Positions 36,104-44,839 of a DNA stretch of 64,000 bases are shown here, in pieces. The position numbers and the translations under genes are program-made. The first letter of the stretch is position 1; each line of letters begins with the position of its first letter. The notes under the pieces are model-generated. The model ran no database searches. It had not been told where the DNA came from and saw only the letters and a list, made by a program, of their open reading frames with translations. Source of the stretch: an uncultured Flavobacteriaceae bacterium (GTDB lineage: Bacteria > Bacteroidota > Bacteroidia > Flavobacteriales > Flavobacteriaceae); the NCBI GenBank assembly GCA_937136755.1, contig CAKZOR010000083.1, positions 1-64,000 on the forward strand, written 5' to 3'.

Positions 36104-37075
36104 ATGCAAAGAAGAAAATTTCTCCAAACTGCTGGACTCAGTGCTACAGCAATAGTTACCCAGCCACTACTGGCCAAAGAACACAAAAGAGCACCCAAGC
36201 GCAATGTGGCTATAAAGCCACTGACCCTATGTACTTGGAATTTTCATCGCGCTAGCGCTAAATCCTGGGAGGTACTCTCCAGTGGTGGAACTGCACTAGA
36301 TGCCGTAGAACAAGGGGTTATGGTAGAGGAATCTGATTTGTCTAATCAGACCGTAGGAAAAGGCGGAAGACCAGACAGGGATGGAGCCGTAACCTTAGAC
36401 GCTTGCATCATGGACTCCAATGGAAACTGCGGTTCGGTGGTTTATTTACAAAACATCGCACACCCCATTCAGGTCGCTAGAAAAGTGATGGAAGAAACGC
36501 CGCACGCTATGCTAGCAGGAAAAGGAGCCGAGCAATTTGCGTATGAAATGGGATTCAAAAAAGAAAACTTACTCACCCCCCAATCAAAAGCAGAATGGGA
36601 AGCCTGGAAAATTACAGCGCAATACAAACCGATAATAAATATTGAAAATCACGATACTATCGGTATGCTAGCGATAGATAAAAACGGAGACTTAGCAGGA
36701 GCTTGTACCACCTCTGGTATGGCTTATAAAATGGCAGGACGCGTAGGAGATTCTCCCATTATTGGTGCTGGACTTTTTATAGATAATGACATTGGTGGCG
36801 CTACTGCTACAGGAGTGGGAGAAGAGGTAATGAAAACAGTGGGAAGTTTCTTAATTGTAGAACTCATGAGGCAAGGAATGAGCCCACAAGAAGCCTGTGA
36901 AGAAGCCGTAAATCGCATTGTGAAAAAAAATCCTGATTACGCCAATTTTCAGGTGGGCTTTATTGCCTTAAACAAAGCAGGAGAAACGGGGGCTTATTGT
37001 ATTCAACCAGGTTTTTCCTACAGTTATTACGACCAGAACGGCCAAGAAAACAGACCAGCTGCCTCCCATATTTAA
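36104..37075 (+). CDS. N4-(beta-N-acetylglucosaminyl)-L-asparaginase (glycosylasparaginase)
   Basis: Ntn-hydrolase that cleaves the bond between asparagine and N-acetylglucosamine in glycopeptides; the proenzyme cuts itself to expose a threonine. I use the ATG at 36104 (323 residues) rather than a TTG at 36056, because MQRRKFLQTAGLSA is a twin-arginine signal. Self-cleavage site HD-TIG: T185 is the expected nucleophile, preceded by D184. The downstream motifs TTSGMAYKMAGRVGDSPIIG and GAGLFIDNDIGGATATG carry substrate residues as in the Elizabethkingia enzyme. Export by the Tat route fits periplasmic breakdown of glycoproteins. It lies 73 bases upstream of polA on the same strand. Confidence 0.9.
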   Translation: MQRRKFLQTAGLSATAIVTQPLLAKEHKRAPKRNVAIKPLTLCTWNFHRASAKSWEVLSSGGTALDAVEQGVMVEESDLSNQTVGKGGRPDRDGAVTLDACIMDSNGNCGSVVYLQNIAHPIQVARKVMEETPHAMLAGKGAEQFAYEMGFKKENLLTPQSKAEWEAWKITAQYKPIINIENHDTIGMLAIDKNGDLAGACTTSGMAYKMAGRVGDSPIIGAGLFIDNDIGGATATGVGEEVMKTVGSFLIVELMRQGMSPQEACEEAVNRIVKKNPDYANFQVGFIALNKAGETGAYCIQPGFSYSYYDQNGQENRPAASHI

Positions 37076-37148
37076 CGAACCATTGTTTGGATAAAACATA
37101 CATTAAAACGGACCTAACATTTACAGTCCTACATAATTTTTCTTCAAT

Positions 37149-39974
37149 ATGTCAAAAAAAAGACTTTTCCTATTAGATGCTTATGCCTTGATATTCAGAG
37201 GCTATTACGCGTTAATTAAAAATCCAAGAATTAATTCAAAAGGAGAAGATACCTCTGCCATCATGGGATTTATGAATTCCTTATTCGATGTAATAAAAAG
37301 AGAGCAACCAGATCATTTAGCGGTATGTTTTGACAAAGGCGGTAGCAGTGAACGTACCGAATTATTTCCAGCTTACAAAGCCAATAGAGCAGAAACACCA
37401 GACGCCATAAGACTCGCAGTACCTTACATTCAAGAAATTCTTAGGGCCATGCACATTCCCGTAGTTGTTTTAGAAGGCTTAGAAGCAGACGACATTATTG
37501 GCACTCTGGCCAAACAGGCAGAAAAAGAAGACTACCAAGTATTTATGGTCACCCCAGACAAAGACTTTGGCCAATTGGTTTCTGAAAACATTTTTATGTA
37601 CCGACCCGCAAGAATGGGTAATGGGATTGAAATATGGGGTATTCCAGAGATCCAAAAAAGATTTGGCGTAGAGCGTCCCGAACAAGTCATAGATTACTTA
37701 GGAATGATGGGAGATGCCAGTGACAATATACCAGGACTTCCTGGTGTGGGTGAAAAAACAGCCAAGAAATTTTTAGCCGAATTTGGAAGTATGGAAAACC
37801 TTTTAGCCAACACAGACCAGCTCAAAGGGAAAATGAAGGAAAAGGTTTCTGAAAATGCAGCGCTTGGTTTACTGTCAAAAAAATTAGCCACCATTAATAT
37901 TCATTGCGATGTTACTTTTAATGCAGCTGCCTATGAGCTCAGTACACCAGATAGCGAAAAGGTCCAAGCCATTTTTGAAAAACTGGAATTTAGACGGCTT
38001 ACCGAGCAGTTTTTAAGGTTGTTTTTCGCGCCCAAAGAAACCCCCAATACTACAGAATCCAACACCCTTAAAAAAGCAGAACCAACTACTGCTGGAAGTG
38101 GACAATTTGGACTTTTTGACAGTGCAGAAAACAACTCAGAGGGAGGGCAAATATTCTCCTCAAGAAAGACTATAAATGAGGTTTCCCACCACTACCAATT
38201 GGTAGGTCCTGGCTTGGGTATGAAACTGTTTATCCAAAAATTATTACAACAACCTCAGGTGTGTTTTAACACTGAAACAACCAGCTTAGACCCTTTAGAA
38301 GCGAGCCTTGTAGGTATAGCATTTAGCTGGGAAGCCCATAAAGGATTCTACATATCCCTCCCAGAAGACCAGGAAGAAATAAGTGAAATCTTATCTGAAC
38401 TCAAGGCATTTTTCCAAAGCGAAGGCATTGAAAAGATAGGGCAAAACCTCAAATATGACCTTAAAGTACTCCACCGTTATGGCATTGAAGTAAAAGGCCC
38501 TTGTTTTGACACTATGCTAGCCCATTACCTCATCAATCCAGACATGAGGCACAACCTAAGTGTTCTAAGCGAAACTTATTTAAACTATACGCCTACAGCT
38601 ATTGAAACATTAACAGGTAAAGGCAAGCAAAAAATAAGCATGCGGGAAGTGGCGCTGGAACAGCAAGTAGCATACACGGTAGAAAGCGCAGACCTTTGTT
38701 TTCAGTTGGCCCAACAATTCAAAAAAGAATTGGCCGCAGCTGGAAATGAATCCCTCTTTACAGATATGGAAGCGCCCCTTCTAAGGGTATTGGCAGGCAT
38801 GGAATTAGAAGGCATTAATCTAGATGTGGCCTTTTTAAAAGAACTATCTGTCACTTTAGACAAGGATATTCTACAATTAGAAACAGATATTTACGAAGCC
38901 GCAGGAGAAACCTTTAATATTGCTTCTCCCAAACAATTGGGAGACATACTATTTGGAAAGATGCAATTGGTAGAAAAACCCAAAAAAACCAAGACAGGGC
39001 AATACTCTACTGCAGAAGATGTACTGTCTTATTTGGCCAAAGAACACAAAATAATTGCCGATGTTCTGGAATACCGTGGGCTAGCTAAACTTAAAAGTAC
39101 TTATGTAGACTCACTTCCGCTGCAAGTGTCTAAACAAACAGGAAGGGTACATACGGACTATATGCAAACCGTAGCAGCCACCGGAAGATTGAGTAGTAAC
39201 AATCCAAATTTACAGAACATCCCCATTAGAACCGAAAGAGGAAAACAGATCCGAAAAGCCTTTATTCCGAGAGACCAAGAGCATGTACTGCTGGCAGCAG
39301 ATTACTCACAAATAGAATTGAGGATCATAGCAGCACTCAGTGAAGAAGACAATATGATCGCAGCCTTTAAAGAAGGTGCAGATATTCATGCCGCCACTGC
39401 AGCAAAAGTATTTAATGTACCCCTAGCGTCAGTCACTAGGGAACAAAGGAGCCATGCCAAGACGGTGAATTTTGGTATTATCTATGGCGTATCTGCCTTT
39501 GGACTCAGCAATCAAACAGATTTGAGTAGGGCAGAATCCAAAGTACTCATAGACACTTATTATGAAAGCTACCCAAAGCTCAAGGCTTATATGAACAATC
39601 AAGTGAATTTCGCTAGAGAAAATGGCTATGTAGAAACGGTACTAGGACGTAGAAGGTATCTCAAAGACATTAATGCCAACAATGCTATTGTAAGGGGTGC
39701 CGCGGAACGAAATGCTGTTAACGCTCCTATTCAGGGAAGTGCCGCAGATATTATAAAGTTGGCCATGATTGCAGTTCAAAAGACACTAGACCAACAAAAG
39801 TTACGTACAAAAATGCTCCTACAAGTGCATGATGAATTGGTCTTTGATGTGTATAAACCAGAGTTGGAACAGGTCAAAGAACTCGTTAAATCTGCCATGG
39901 AAAACGCCTTTAAACTCATCGTACCTTTGGACGTAGAATTAGGGGTAGGCGAAAACTGGCTAGAAGCCCATTAA
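37149..39974 (+). CDS. polA: DNA polymerase I with degenerate proofreading domain
   Basis: Repair and Okazaki-fragment polymerase. The 941-residue protein has an intact 5' nuclease domain (1 to about 290; acidic residues in CFDKGG, EADD, TPDKDFG and GDASDNIPG), a 3'-5' exonuclease-like domain (about 345-540) and the polymerase domain (about 560-941; motif A LAADYSQIELR, O-helix RSHAKTVNFGIIYG, motif C QVHDELVFD). In the exonuclease domain, motif I reads FNTET with N374 where E. coli has D355; motif II NLKYD (N433, D437) is kept; motif III reads YTVESAD with S513 where D501 is expected. Loss of two of the metal-binding aspartates predicts weak or no proofreading. Confidence 0.96.
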   Translation: MSKKRLFLLDAYALIFRGYYALIKNPRINSKGEDTSAIMGFMNSLFDVIKREQPDHLAVCFDKGGSSERTELFPAYKANRAETPDAIRLAVPYIQEILRAMHIPVVVLEGLEADDIIGTLAKQAEKEDYQVFMVTPDKDFGQLVSENIFMYRPARMGNGIEIWGIPEIQKRFGVERPEQVIDYLGMMGDASDNIPGLPGVGEKTAKKFLAEFGSMENLLANTDQLKGKMKEKVSENAALGLLSKKLATINIHCDVTFNAAAYELSTPDSEKVQAIFEKLEFRRLTEQFLRLFFAPKETPNTTESNTLKKAEPTTAGSGQFGLFDSAENNSEGGQIFSSRKTINEVSHHYQLVGPGLGMKLFIQKLLQQPQVCFNTETTSLDPLEASLVGIAFSWEAHKGFYISLPEDQEEISEILSELKAFFQSEGIEKIGQNLKYDLKVLHRYGIEVKGPCFDTMLAHYLINPDMRHNLSVLSETYLNYTPTAIETLTGKGKQKISMREVALEQQVAYTVESADLCFQLAQQFKKELAAAGNESLFTDMEAPLLRVLAGMELEGINLDVAFLKELSVTLDKDILQLETDIYEAAGETFNIASPKQLGDILFGKMQLVEKPKKTKTGQYSTAEDVLSYLAKEHKIIADVLEYRGLAKLKSTYVDSLPLQVSKQTGRVHTDYMQTVAATGRLSSNNPNLQNIPIRTERGKQIRKAFIPRDQEHVLLAADYSQIELRIIAALSEEDNMIAAFKEGADIHAATAAKVFNVPLASVTREQRSHAKTVNFGIIYGVSAFGLSNQTDLSRAESKVLIDTYYESYPKLKAYMNNQVNFARENGYVETVLGRRRYLKDINANNAIVRGAAERNAVNAPIQGSAADIIKLAMIAVQKTLDQQKLRTKMLLQVHDELVFDVYKPELEQVKELVKSAMENAFKLIVPLDVELGVGENWLEAH

Positions 39975-40023
39975 AACAATAGGCAAACACAGGCTTATTA
40001 AGTGAGCGTTTATGACACATCAT

Positions 40024-42666
40024 TTATCTGGCAAACCTGTAGGTAGCCTTTATTAGAAAAGTATTTTCTAGTTTTTGATTTAAGATCTGATCTCTCAGGC
40101 TGTACCCCAACCTATCCATAGGATTAGCAAAGCCTGTAGCGCCTTGTGACCAAACCAAAAACAGTTCAGATCCAGGAATATACTCCCATCGCATGACAAG
40201 ATTAGACCTAAATTGGACAAAAGAAAAGTCGGGATCATCGAAAGAGAAATCAGTAGTACCATTGCGATCTTGATCAATTAAATATTGGCCATTTTCTTTT
40301 GTAATCTGCTGTTGGTCGTACCAAGCTACCCTGTTGTCCAAGCGCTTGGCAGCAGCATTAGTCACATAGTTAAAATCTGAATAGACCCCATTGGCAATAA
40401 AAGGCTGTCCGTAATACTGAAGGGTGAGGTTTGGATTAATCGTATAATTTAAACGCATAGAAGTCACAAAAGAAGTCTGATCAATCGCTGCAGTAATATA
40501 ATAAGGAAGGCTATTGGCCAATCCTTGAGTTACATACTGTGTTCTTGAAGGGTTCACCTCATACTCTAACGCCAAAGACATACTCAAAGCATCTAAAGGT
40601 TGGTAGGTAAGATCTAGCCCATAACGGTCCAAAGAGAAATTATTGTCCTTTGCCTGACTCTTTACAAATCCAGCACCAACAGCCAATTTTTTACGATCGT
40701 CAGAGCCTACAGAGAAAAACATAAAATTCTCCTCAGAAAAACGCCACCTTGGCCCTCCCCTTAAAAACGCGTTGATGTTAATTAAAGGTTTATGGGTAAG
40801 CCCCATCTCAAAATTCCAATTATTAATGAAATTAACTTCACCCCTAAAGTCGTATTGAAGGCGGTTGTTATTGCCTTGAAAATCATATGTACTACTTTGA
40901 GAAAAACGAAGGGACGCACTTCTGTACCAGGAAGTTGGATTCAAAAACTGGGCCCTTAAATTAGCGAACTGTCTAATGAGGTCCGTCTCCCTTAAAAAAC
41001 CCACATCATTGAGCTCTAATTCAGGAGAGCGCCAATTCCCCCCCATACTGTATTGCCAAACACCTGCACCTTTTCCAAAAACCAACTTACCACCGGTTCC
41101 AGACAAACTGGTTTTTTCAGGATCTACACTCACATGCGTAGCGTCTGAACGCTGAAACATATGGACAATACTTTCTTGGGTTTCCCTAATAGCCTCAGGA
41201 GTTCCTTGCACCCTCGAGCCAATCACATTACCCTCAATATAATAGGTCCGGTCCTTCCATTGGTGTAAAAAATCTATACCTCCCGTATAAGCTGCCTTGT
41301 GTAAAGAAACCGCCAATGGATCTGATTGTCTATTGGTCGCTGTAAACATGGCTCCCACAAAAGACATGCGATTGTTAAAATCTTTCTGTGCACGACCCAC
41401 CAAGTAATTAGTCATAGGTTCCACCAAAGTCTCCGATCTTTGTCCATTAAGGTCAGATTCCGCATACATCCCATTGGTCACACTCTCTAAAAGACCTAGA
41501 GACCAACCGTTTTTAGTCTTACCAGAAAACTTAGCCGCTCCAAGAATAGTCGTATTATTAGGTCTATTAATATGGCCCCCTTCGGGCGCCGATGCCCCCA
41601 ACTGTGGACTCCTACCAATTCTCCTAGAATAAAAAAGATTGTCATTCCCATTGGCAAATCTAAAATCAAAGATGTTTTTGTTCTCTATAAAAAAGGGTCT
41701 TTGCTCTCTAAAAAATATCTGAAACCCATCTAAAGCAATCGCGCCCGGATCTGCCTCTACTTGACCAAAATCAGGATTTACTGTAAGGTCTAAAGTAAGG
41801 TCATTGGTAATACCAATTTTAGCGTCCAACCCTAGGTTGAGTTTAGGATCTTTTCCATCTCTGTAAGGATTGCCCTTTTGGGCTTGATAAGTATCGTATT
41901 GGCCCACTATAAAGGGCTGTATCTCTAACTGTCTTTGCGGCTCAATGTCTATAAGACCTCTTAAAGCACCAAATTCACTCACCATACCGGCAGCATTTTG
42001 AGGAATTCTATCCCATGCAGAGCGTTCTTGCGCTCTAAACAACATCCTGGAGAGTTGTAGGCCCCAAAGCTGCTCCTTAGCGTTACCAAATTTTAATTGG
42101 CTAAAGGGTATTTTCATTTCTGCAGTCCAACCTAGGCTGTCAATATTGGTGGCCACATACCAGATGGGGTTCCAGGAGTCGTCCCAATTATTACCATTCT
42201 CAGAAACAAACTCATCCCCTTTCACTCCAGCGGCAGTAACAGAAAAAGCAAATGCCGTTCTTTTATCTAAATAACTATCCAGTATAAAAGCCACTCGGTC
42301 GCCCTGAAAGCCGTCACGTCTTGAAAGACGCTTTTCAATTTTATCTGGTTCGGTGTCAAAACAACGCACCGCAACGTAAAGGTATTTAGAATCGTAGGCA
42401 ATTTTAAATTGTGTTTCTTGAGCAGGAGAAGTATTCTCATCGGGCATTTGCTCAATAAAGTCTGCTGTCCATGGAACAATATCCCAAATAGATTCTTTAA
42501 TAAGTCCGTCAATATCAGGGACTTTATTTAAAGGTAACCGCTGGGTCACATAAGTTTTTTGGTCATATTTAGAGGGGATAGGCACTTTTGAAACTGCAGC
42601 TCCGTCTTGTGAAAAAACTGAGAAATTAACTAGAAAAAAAAGTGCAAATAAGTATTTAAAGTGCAT
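40024..42666 (-). CDS. DUF5916 protein with N-terminal CBM9-like domain
   Basis: An exported 880-residue protein, probably outer-membrane. I use the ATG at 42666, not 42726, because MHFKYLFALFFLVNFSVFSQ is a clean signal peptide. After it, residues of about 35-230 form a CBM9-like beta-sandwich (LNKVPDIDGLIKESIWD, YVAVRCFD), then DUF5916 with DFGQVEADPGAIALDGFQIF and RRPFFIEN-type motifs, ending in alternating beta strands typical of a barrel (LTLQYYGQPFIANGVYSD, LENTFLIKATYRFAR). The ligand is unknown; family members are often near proteases or amidohydrolases. Stands alone, divergent from rplM and convergent with polA. Confidence 0.85.
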   Translation of the reverse strand: MHFKYLFALFFLVNFSVFSQDGAAVSKVPIPSKYDQKTYVTQRLPLNKVPDIDGLIKESIWDIVPWTADFIEQMPDENTSPAQETQFKIAYDSKYLYVAVRCFDTEPDKIEKRLSRRDGFQGDRVAFILDSYLDKRTAFAFSVTAAGVKGDEFVSENGNNWDDSWNPIWYVATNIDSLGWTAEMKIPFSQLKFGNAKEQLWGLQLSRMLFRAQERSAWDRIPQNAAGMVSEFGALRGLIDIEPQRQLEIQPFIVGQYDTYQAQKGNPYRDGKDPKLNLGLDAKIGITNDLTLDLTVNPDFGQVEADPGAIALDGFQIFFREQRPFFIENKNIFDFRFANGNDNLFYSRRIGRSPQLGASAPEGGHINRPNNTTILGAAKFSGKTKNGWSLGLLESVTNGMYAESDLNGQRSETLVEPMTNYLVGRAQKDFNNRMSFVGAMFTATNRQSDPLAVSLHKAAYTGGIDFLHQWKDRTYYIEGNVIGSRVQGTPEAIRETQESIVHMFQRSDATHVSVDPEKTSLSGTGGKLVFGKGAGVWQYSMGGNWRSPELELNDVGFLRETDLIRQFANLRAQFLNPTSWYRSASLRFSQSSTYDFQGNNNRLQYDFRGEVNFINNWNFEMGLTHKPLININAFLRGGPRWRFSEENFMFFSVGSDDRKKLAVGAGFVKSQAKDNNFSLDRYGLDLTYQPLDALSMSLALEYEVNPSRTQYVTQGLANSLPYYITAAIDQTSFVTSMRLNYTINPNLTLQYYGQPFIANGVYSDFNYVTNAAAKRLDNRVAWYDQQQITKENGQYLIDQDRNGTTDFSFDDPDFSFVQFRSNLVMRWEYIPGSELFLVWSQGATGFANPMDRLGYSLRDQILNQKLENTFLIKATYRFAR

Positions 42667-42803
42667 GAAACTAGGGTAGGTTAAGCGGTAAAAATACCCC
42701 CCTGAATTGTAATAGGAGCAGGACACAAGAGTTTTAACATTTCCTTAAGAGTGTGAAAAATAAAAAAAAATGAACTAATTATAAAAATAATCAAAAAACA
42801 GCA

Positions 42804-42834
42804 TTTGGAATTCAACTAATTAGTTGTACATTTG
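42804..42834 (+). promoter_or_regulatory. Promoter of the rplM-rpsI operon
   Basis: TTTG (42804-42807), 19 bases, TACATTTG (42827-42834): both elements match the Bacteroidota consensus with ideal spacing. The start would be near 42841, giving a leader of about 40 bases before the rplM GTG. Confidence 0.8.
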
Positions 42835-42881
42835 CAGCCCGATTATCGGGATTATAGTGTTTAATCAATAAAAATATTAGT

Positions 42882-43334
42882 GTGGACACATTAAGTTACA
42901 AAACTGTTTCAGCTAACAAAGCTACAGTTAACAAACAGTGGGTACTGGTAGATGCAGAAGGACAAACTTTAGGACGTTTGGCTTCTAAAATAGCTATTAT
43001 GCTTAGAGGTAAAAACAAACCTAACTACACCCCTCACGTAGATTGTGGGGACAATGTAATAGTTGTAAATGCAGAGAAAGTTACCATGACTGGTAATAAG
43101 ATGCAGACTAAAACTTACATAAGACACACTGGTTTTCCAGGGGGTCAGCGTTCTCTAACTGCTAGTGAATTATTAGCAAAGAAACCAATTGGTCTTGTAG
43201 AGAAAGCAGTAAAAGGGATGTTGCCTAAAAATAAATTGGGTGCTGATCTTTTCAGAAACTTAAAAGTATACGAAGGTACAGCGCACGGTCAAGAGGCGCA
43301 AAAACCTGTAGTAATAAACTTAGAATCATTTTAG
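42882..43334 (+). CDS. rplM: 50S ribosomal protein L13
   Basis: Core large-subunit protein of 150 residues. It begins with [19 protein letters not shown] is the normal flavobacterial N-terminus, which fixes the start. Family motif LGRLASKIA near residues 31-39, [10 protein letters not shown] in the middle, and [12 protein letters not shown] near 110-121. First gene of an operon with rpsI, 2 bases downstream. The upstream promoter at 42804-42834 is of the Bacteroidota type. Confidence 0.97.
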   Translation: MDTLSYKTVSANKATVNKQWVLVDAEGQTLGRLASKIAIMLRGKNKPNYTPHVDCGDNVIVVNAEKVTMTGNKMQTKTYIRHTGFPGGQRSLTASELLAKKPIGLVEKAVKGMLPKNKLGADLFRNLKVYEGTAHGQEAQKPVVINLESF

Positions 43335-43336
43335 CG

Positions 43337-43723
43337 ATGGAAGTAATTCACAAAATAGGAAGAAGAAAAACAGCGGTTGCTCGTGTATACCTTACACCAG
43401 GAAACGGTAAAGTTACGATCAACAAAAGAGATCTAGAAAACTACTTTCCAACAGCTACCTTGCAGTACAAAGTGCAACAGCCTTTCGCACTTACAGGAAC
43501 AGAAGGAACTTATGACGTAAAAGTAAATGTATATGGTGGTGGTATCACTGGCCAAGCAGAAGCAGTGCGTTTAGCGATCTCTAGAGCCTTGTGTGACATT
43601 GATGCTGAAAACAGATTGACACTTAAGCCAGAAGGACTCTTAACTAGAGACCCAAGAATGGTAGAGCGTAAGAAATTCGGACAGAAGAAAGCCCGTAAGA
43701 AATTCCAATTCTCTAAACGTTAA
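43337..43723 (+). CDS. rpsI: 30S ribosomal protein S9
   Basis: 128-residue small-subunit protein. It carries the N-terminal [16 protein letters not shown] (about 6-21), [19 protein letters not shown] in the middle, and the basic C-terminal tail [16 protein letters not shown] ending in K-R, whose last residues contact P-site tRNA. Normal length. It is followed by two hairpins that separate this operon from rpsB-tsf. Confidence 0.98.
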   Translation: MEVIHKIGRRKTAVARVYLTPGNGKVTINKRDLENYFPTATLQYKVQQPFALTGTEGTYDVKVNVYGGGITGQAEAVRLAISRALCDIDAENRLTLKPEGLLTRDPRMVERKKFGQKKARKKFQFSKR

Positions 43724-43742
43724 TCGTTTATACTATAAATTT

Positions 43743-43768
43743 AAGGCCTTATTCGTAAGGCCTTTATA
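43743..43768 (+). terminator. First terminator after rpsI
   Basis: AAGGCCTTA, loop TTCG, TAAGGCCTT: a 9 bp perfect stem with a UUCG-type tetraloop, followed by TATAT. It starts 20 bases after the rpsI stop. Confidence 0.6.
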
Positions 43769-43783
43769 TGTTCTTAAAAGTAT

Positions 43784-43808
43784 CCTCCCATCTTGGGAGG
43801 TCTTTATT
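43784..43808 (+). terminator. Second terminator after rpsI
   Basis: CCTCCCA, three bases, TGGGAGG (7 bp stem), followed by TCTTTATT. Placed in tandem with the hairpin at 43743. Confidence 0.6.
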
Positions 43809-43817
43809 ATAAATAAG

Positions 43818-43849
43818 TTGTTATCTGGATAAACCAGAAACTAGTTTAG
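43818..43849 (+). promoter_or_regulatory. Possible promoter of rpsB-tsf
   Basis: TTG (43818-43820), 21 bases, TAGTTTAG (43842-43849): the -7 box differs from TAnnTTTG at one base. A hairpin AATGCT-N7-AGCATT (43856-43874) follows in the leader. A modest match, but sited after the tandem terminators. Confidence 0.4.
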
Positions 43850-43906
43850 CATCTAAATGCTGCTTTGTAGCATTGCTAATCCAACAGAAAGTAAACTAAG
43901 TAAAAA

Positions 43907-44818
43907 ATGGCAAACAAAATTGAAGTTAAAGACCTATTAGAGGCTGGGGTGCATTTCGGTCACCTTACAAGAAAATGGAATCCAAGCATGGCTCCCTACA
44001 TCTACATGGAGCGTAATGGGATTCACGTAATTAACCTTTACAAAACTGCTGCTAAAATTGAAGAAGCTAACGAAGCATTAAAGAAAATTGCTGCCTCTGG
44101 TAGAAAAATTCTTTTCGTAGCAACTAAAAAACAAGCAAAAGACATTGTGGCTGAAAAAGCGGCTAATGTAAATATGCCTTACATCACAGAAAGATGGCCA
44201 GGCGGTATGTTAACTAACTTTGTGACTATTAGAAAAGCTGTTAAAAAAATGGCTACTATTGATCGCATGAAAAAAGACGGTACCTTTTTAACCCTTTCTA
44301 AGAAAGAGCGTTTACAGGTAGATCGTTTAAGAGCAAAATTAGAGAAAAACTTAGGGTCTATCTCAGACATGACTCGTTTACCAGGAGCGCTATTTGTTGT
44401 AGACACCATGAGAGAGCACATTGCAGTGAAAGAAGCTTTAAAGCTTAACATTCCAATCTTTGCCATGGTAGATACCAACTCTGACCCAAAACAAATAGAC
44501 TACGTGATTCCATCTAACGATGACGCATCTAAATCTATCGAAGCAATCTTAAGCCATGTTACTGGTGCTGTTGCAGAAGGTTTATCTGAAAGAAAATCAG
44601 AAAAGACTGCAGAAAAAGAAGGTGCATCTGAAGCAAAAGAAGCAGCTCCAAAAGCTGAAGCAGCTCCAAAAACTGAGGCCGCTCCAAAAGCTGAAGCAGC
44701 TCCTGCAGAAGATCTAAACAGCAAAACTGTTGCTGAATTAAAAGAAATGGCCACTGCAAAAGGAGTTCAAGGTATTTCTAGCATGAAGAAAGCAGATTTA
44801 GTAGCTGCATTAAGTTAA
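43907..44818 (+). CDS. rpsB: 30S ribosomal protein S2 with C-terminal Rho_N/SAP-like extension
   Basis: Residues 1 to about 226 are ordinary S2: VKDLLEAGVHFGHLTRKWNP, GRKILFVATKKQAKDIV, RWPGGMLTNFVT, and PIFAMVDTNSDP with the conserved end of the fold. S2 is usually 230-270 residues; here it is 303. The extra part has a repeat-rich A/E/K/P linker (about 227-268, three near copies of KAEAAP) and a 35-residue end, LNSKTVAELKEMATAKG then SSMKKADLVAAL, resembling the helix-extended-loop-helix module of Rho_N/SAP domains, which binds nucleic acid. It is co-transcribed with tsf 21 bases later. Confidence 0.95.
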   Translation: MANKIEVKDLLEAGVHFGHLTRKWNPSMAPYIYMERNGIHVINLYKTAAKIEEANEALKKIAASGRKILFVATKKQAKDIVAEKAANVNMPYITERWPGGMLTNFVTIRKAVKKMATIDRMKKDGTFLTLSKKERLQVDRLRAKLEKNLGSISDMTRLPGALFVVDTMREHIAVKEALKLNIPIFAMVDTNSDPKQIDYVIPSNDDASKSIEAILSHVTGAVAEGLSERKSEKTAEKEGASEAKEAAPKAEAAPKTEAAPKAEAAPAEDLNSKTVAELKEMATAKGVQGISSMKKADLVAALS

Positions 44819-44839
44819 TCTAAAGTAAATCATAAGAAC

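Noticed and set aside
42667-42726. A 20-codon upstream extension of the DUF5916 gene
   Set aside because: The added residues are not signal-like, while the ATG at 42666 begins a normal signal peptide.
44640-44710. Repeat DNA in the rpsB linker as a mobile or CRISPR-like repeat
   Set aside because: The repeats are in frame, adjacent, and encode the A/E/K/P linker; there are no spacers.
44500-44759. Leucine- or alanine-rich minus-strand ORFs opposite the rpsB tail
   Set aside because: They are the antisense reading of the repeated KAEAAP-coding DNA.
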